A DNA stretch of 64,000 nt from NCBI RefSeq assembly GCF_900660575.1, contig NZ_LR215008.1, positions 248,001-312,000 of the forward strand, written 5' to 3'. Below are positions 60,985-64,000 of the stretch, piece by piece. Position 1 is the first letter of the stretch, and each line of letters begins with the position of its first letter. The notes beneath the pieces were generated by a model. That model was not told where the DNA came from. It ran no database searches and saw nothing but the letters and a program-made list of their open reading frames with translations. A program made the translations under genes and the position numbers. The stretch comes from Mycoplasmopsis pulmonis. Lineage in GTDB: Bacteria; Bacillota_I; Bacilli_A; Mycoplasmatales; Metamycoplasmataceae.

Positions 60985-61022
60985 AAAAAGCATCATAGAC
61001 CAAAAAATGATGCTTTTTAATT
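60985..61022 (+). terminator. Terminator of the coiled-coil protein gene
   Basis: 12-bp stem AAAAAGCATCAT / ATGATGCTTTTT, loop of 10, located 36 bases after the second stop (60948), which supports that stop as the true gene end. Confidence 0.85.
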
Positions 61023-61041
61023 TTTTAAAGTTTATAAAAAA

Positions 61042-61455
61042 TTAATTAAGAGAATAATAAATAATTAAAGTTACTATTGTAATAATAAAAGAAATAGCCA
61101 AAACACTTAAAAGGGTAATTCAAGGTTTATTTTTTAGTTCACTGTTATATTGCTCACTAGTAATTTTTTCTTTATGATCTTTTTTATTAAATGTTCTACG
61201 ATTTTGATTAATAATTTGCAAATTTTTTCATCATAAAATAATGCTTTTAAAAAGAGTAAACCTAATCAAAACATTAATTAAACAAAAAAGAAGCACAATT
61301 ACTGAGCTAGTGTTAATGGCATTGTATCAAAGGTTTTTTTGGTAAAAAGTTAAAAACAAAGAAAAACCAATGATAAAAACAAATTGTCCAACAAGTGCCA
61401 TTGCAAAAGTTGTTTTATTAGTTTTTTGTCATTGGTTTTTTAATCATTTAGTCAT
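61042..61455 (-). CDS. Hypothetical membrane protein, 3 TM
   Basis: 137 residues, seven TGA-Trp codons. Membrane helices at about 19-40, 50-72 and 112-134; basic stretch between helices 2 and 3 (NRRTFNKKDHKEK) faces the cytosol. Seventeen bases after the permease stop on the same strand; possibly co-transcribed with it. Function unknown. Confidence 0.75.
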
Positions 61456-61472
61456 TCTTTTATTTTAGAACA

Positions 61473-62981
61473 TTAATGATAAAAAATATTAAGAATTATG
61501 TAAGTAATTGAAATAATGGCTATGGCCAAAACTGTTAAATTGAGCCCATTTTTCATAAAATCAAGATATTTGATATTTTTTTCTTGGTATTCTTTTCTTT
61601 TTATTAAATATTTAATTGTATCTACAAGACCATAAGTTAATAAATAAGAGGCAAATCCAAAAGAAATTCCAACTGAAATCGAAAATCCTAAAACTCCAAT
61701 TAAAACTGTAATTAATAGAACAACTACATCATAGGTTTTCTTTCATTCAAAGTGTCTTAATTCTTTTAAAATCAAAATTGAAATAAAAATAAGCACAGGT
61801 CCTGTTATAGGTTGAATGGAACTAAAAGGGCCAGTTTTTATTGGTAGAAGTGGACCTAAAATTGGTCAAAGAGCTATTGAAATTAAAAATAAAAATGATG
61901 TTGTCAAAGAAGAAATACCAGTTTTGGCCCCACTTTTAATGGCTACAGCTGATTCAACATAAGTTGTAACTGAAGAGTTTAATAAAAGTGAGCCAAAAAT
62001 AGTTGAAGTTCCATCAATGATGTTAGCTCTTTTGATTCATTTTGTTCTAAATTCTTCATTGTAGTAGTGCTCTTTAGAAATCATTGAATCAAAAACCATT
62101 AAAGTTCCTGTTGTATCAAAGAAATCTACATATAAAAATGTAAAAATTGATCAATAAAAAAGTGGATTTGAAAAAGCCTTTGAAGCACTTGTTCACATCT
62201 CTTTTGAAGCCTCTGAAAATTTAGTAAAGTCACTAAAAGTTCTTAGTTGAAAAGTTTCTCTAAGCCCTTCAATTGTTCCTTTTAATGGAGAAGAGTCATC
62301 CAAAGTTCAATTTTTGCTAATTCCATAAGTAATGGCTAGCATTATTACACCAGCGATCATCGAAATTATGACAGCTCCTTGAATTTTCAAAAGATAAAGA
62401 ACAATCATAATTAGAAAAACTAAAATTCCAATAATAACCATTGGATTTTTAAAATCTCCAAGTCCAGTAAGAGTAGCTGGATTTGAGACAATAACTCCCA
62501 TGTTTTGTAGACCTATATAACCAATTAAAAGCCCAATCAAAACTGAGATACTAATTTTTAAATTTTTTGAAACTGAATTTACCAAATATTTTCTTAAATT
62601 TGTAACTGCAATCAAAAAATATAAATTTCCGGAAATAAAAACGGCAAGAAGAGCCCCGCCATATCCTATTCCTAGTGCATTTGCTACATTAAAAGTGAAA
62701 AAGGCATTAATACCCATTCCAGGCGCAAGAACAAGCGGGACGTTGGCAAAAACACCCATTAAAAAAGTTGCTAAAAATGAAGAAATCGCAGTTCCTAAAA
62801 AAATAGCTGCTAAAAATCCTCTCTTGCCACCTTGTCCATCTGCTAGAGATAGAATTGAAGGGTTGACTGAGAGGATATAAATCATTGCTAAAAAAGTGGT
62901 AATACCACCGATAATTTCTTTTTTTATCAGAGTATTTCTCTCTGAAATTTTAAAGAAATTATCAATGTATTTATAAATCAT
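61473..62981 (-). CDS. Guanine/hypoxanthine permease, AzgA/PbuG-type (NCS2)
   Basis: 502 residues, 12-14 membrane helices, TGA-Trp codons. LAPGMGINAFF, LSVNPSIL and SSVTTYVESA are blocks of the AzgA branch of NCS2 transporters, which import purine bases by proton symport. RBS GAGGAG 7 bases before the ATG. A hairpin lies in its 5' leader. Substrate is inferred from family. Confidence 0.92.
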
Positions 62982-63007
62982 TAAAATCTCCTCATTTCTA
63001 AAATGTA

Positions 63008-63046
63008 AATAAAAAATAATGGGTTTAAAAACCCATTTTTATTATA
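63008..63046 (-). promoter_or_regulatory. Leader hairpin and -10 box of the purine permease
   Basis: On the minus strand TATAAT (63041-63046) is followed by AATGGGTTTTTAAACCCATT and a T-run, all before the permease RBS. The hairpin forms at the very 5' end of the transcript. No purine riboswitch core is visible. Confidence 0.5.
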
Positions 63047-63476
63047 TAAGAGCAATAGTGAAATTTTAAATTTGGCTTTGATAAAAAGCTAAGAAATTTT
63101 TAACAACTTTTTGAAATTTTGTTGTAAAATGTTTTTGTTGGTTGTCTTAAAAAAAGCAATCTATAAAATTAGAAAGTGAAAAATGCGATTTGAATTTAAC
63201 CTTTGTTCGAAGAAAAATAAGAATGCCATTTTCAAAGCAAATATCTTTGCTATGAACTATTTTAATTTTAAGATTGAATCAGTTTTAAGATTGTAACTTT
63301 TAACTTTAATTTTAATAAGTTAAAATTTAACATAAGAAATCTTGATATTTGCAATCTTAAAAAATTTAAGAAGACATTTATCAAGATTTATTTTTTATGA
63401 TAACCAAACAACTAGTTAAACTATTAATTAAACTAATACTAATTTATAAAATTTTAAAAAAACTAAAGGAGATTTG
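63047..63476. other. Intergenic region
   Basis: 430 AT-rich bases between divergent genes. A 37-codon ORF at 63183-63296 has no RBS and is not called. AAAGGAG at 63465-63471 is the RBS of the next gene. Confidence 0.45.
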
Positions 63477-64000
63477 ATGTTAAACAGACGCAGGCTTTTA
63501 AAATTTTTAATACCTACACTTTTACCATTGGGAATTATGACTATAGCTGTTTCTTGTTCTAATGGCCCATCAAATACAGGTGGACAAAATCAAAAAACAA
63601 CAAACCAAGATTCATTCCAAGCAAATGCAGCTACTTTTTTTGTTAGAGTTAACGAAAAAGTTCATAGACCTTTTGAAGAAGATATTACCTCTCAAGCTTA
63701 TTCTCTTGATCAAAATACACTTTTATATGGATCATTACTTTTTCAACTTGCAGCTTCAGGACAAACTAAAGCCACAAGTGAAGGAGTTATAAGTGAAAAA
63801 TCTAAAAACTGACATAAACTAGTTCATGCAGAAAAAGTTTATTTAACTCTAGCTGATGAAAATGGTCAAGAAAAAGTTGTTGTCTATGACAATGACAAAG
63901 TAGATAAATGAGTAGCTCACCCTTCAAATCCGTCAGTTGACATGGGTGAGTCTTCAGATCCAAAATCTATAAATAATCCAAAATTTTTAGAAGATCTTAA
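63477..64000 (+). CDS. Lipoprotein, N-terminal part
   Basis: Runs off the window. ATG after AAAGGAG; MLNRRRLLKF start, hydrophobic core and lipobox AVSC (Cys about residue 25), then an Asn/Gln-rich linker and a mature domain with TGA-Trp codons. Family not recognised; it is not similar to the two frameshifted surface proteins. Confidence 0.85.

Noticed and set aside
62695-62880. 61-codon plus-strand ORF
   Set aside because: Antisense shadow of the purine permease.
63183-63296. 37-codon ORF
   Set aside because: No RBS, no recognisable features; chance ORF in AT-rich DNA.

Overview
The window is AT-rich DNA from a mollicute of the Mycoplasma hominis group. TGA must be read as Trp throughout: about half of the genes (for example engB, rplT and the IS transposase) are only continuous that way. 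Ribosome binding sites are AGGAG-like or absent. A 1288-bp IS3-family element with 18-bp inverted repeats matches the size I remember for IS1138 of Mycoplasma pulmonis, and the gene content fits a gliding, sugar-fermenting species related to M. pulmonis and M. mobile. This species guess is an inference; no database was consulted.

Layout. 1-9.2 kb: the last six genes of a seven-gene F1-like/X0 ATPase operon, with alpha-like and beta-like subunits at its end. 9.3-15.4 kb: pta-ackA-engB, pyk, then two membrane proteins on the minus strand, one resembling the lipoprotein transacylase Lit. 15.6-18 kb: argS and a Cof-type phosphatase. 18.5-29.4 kb: two large paralogous surface proteins, each broken by one frameshift, flanking pgk (with a ~330-residue C-terminal extension), lepA and a small basic protein. 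29.7-41.4 kb: tRNA-Leu, tRNA-Lys, recA, mnmG, rlmH, an ECF S-component, a catalytically dead ABC-like protein, valS, folD and the infC-rpmI-rplT operon with an L20-type leader and an AUU start. 41.9-46.6 kb: an MFS permease split by the IS, then glycerophosphodiesterase and glycerol-3-phosphate oxidase. 46.7-53.6 kb: a complete minus-strand F1F0 ATP synthase operon (atpI-B-E-F-H-A-G-D-C). 53.8-57.2 kb: a hypothetical nuclease-like protein, a small membrane protein, a YigZ-like protein, deoB and dCMP deaminase. 57.3-60.9 kb: a candidate small RNA and a ~1000-residue coiled-coil, Q/N/P-rich protein whose C-terminal membrane segment is cut off by one TAA. 61-64 kb: a membrane protein, a purine permease and the start of a lipoprotein gene.

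How the parts fit. Pgk, pyk, pta and ackA form the ATP-yielding end of fermentation. Two rotary-type ATPases are present: a standard F1F0 enzyme and the mycoplasma-specific F1-like complex. In M. mobile a related F1-like (G1) ATPase drives gliding and its beta subunit binds phosphoglycerate kinase through an N-terminal region. Here the beta-like subunit has a ~205-residue N-terminal extension with two SAP/Rho-N-like modules, and PGK itself carries a long acidic tail. This pair is the most interesting signal in the window. The glycerophosphodiester-to-H2O2 route (permease, GDPD, GlpO) appears damaged at its import step by the IS insertion.
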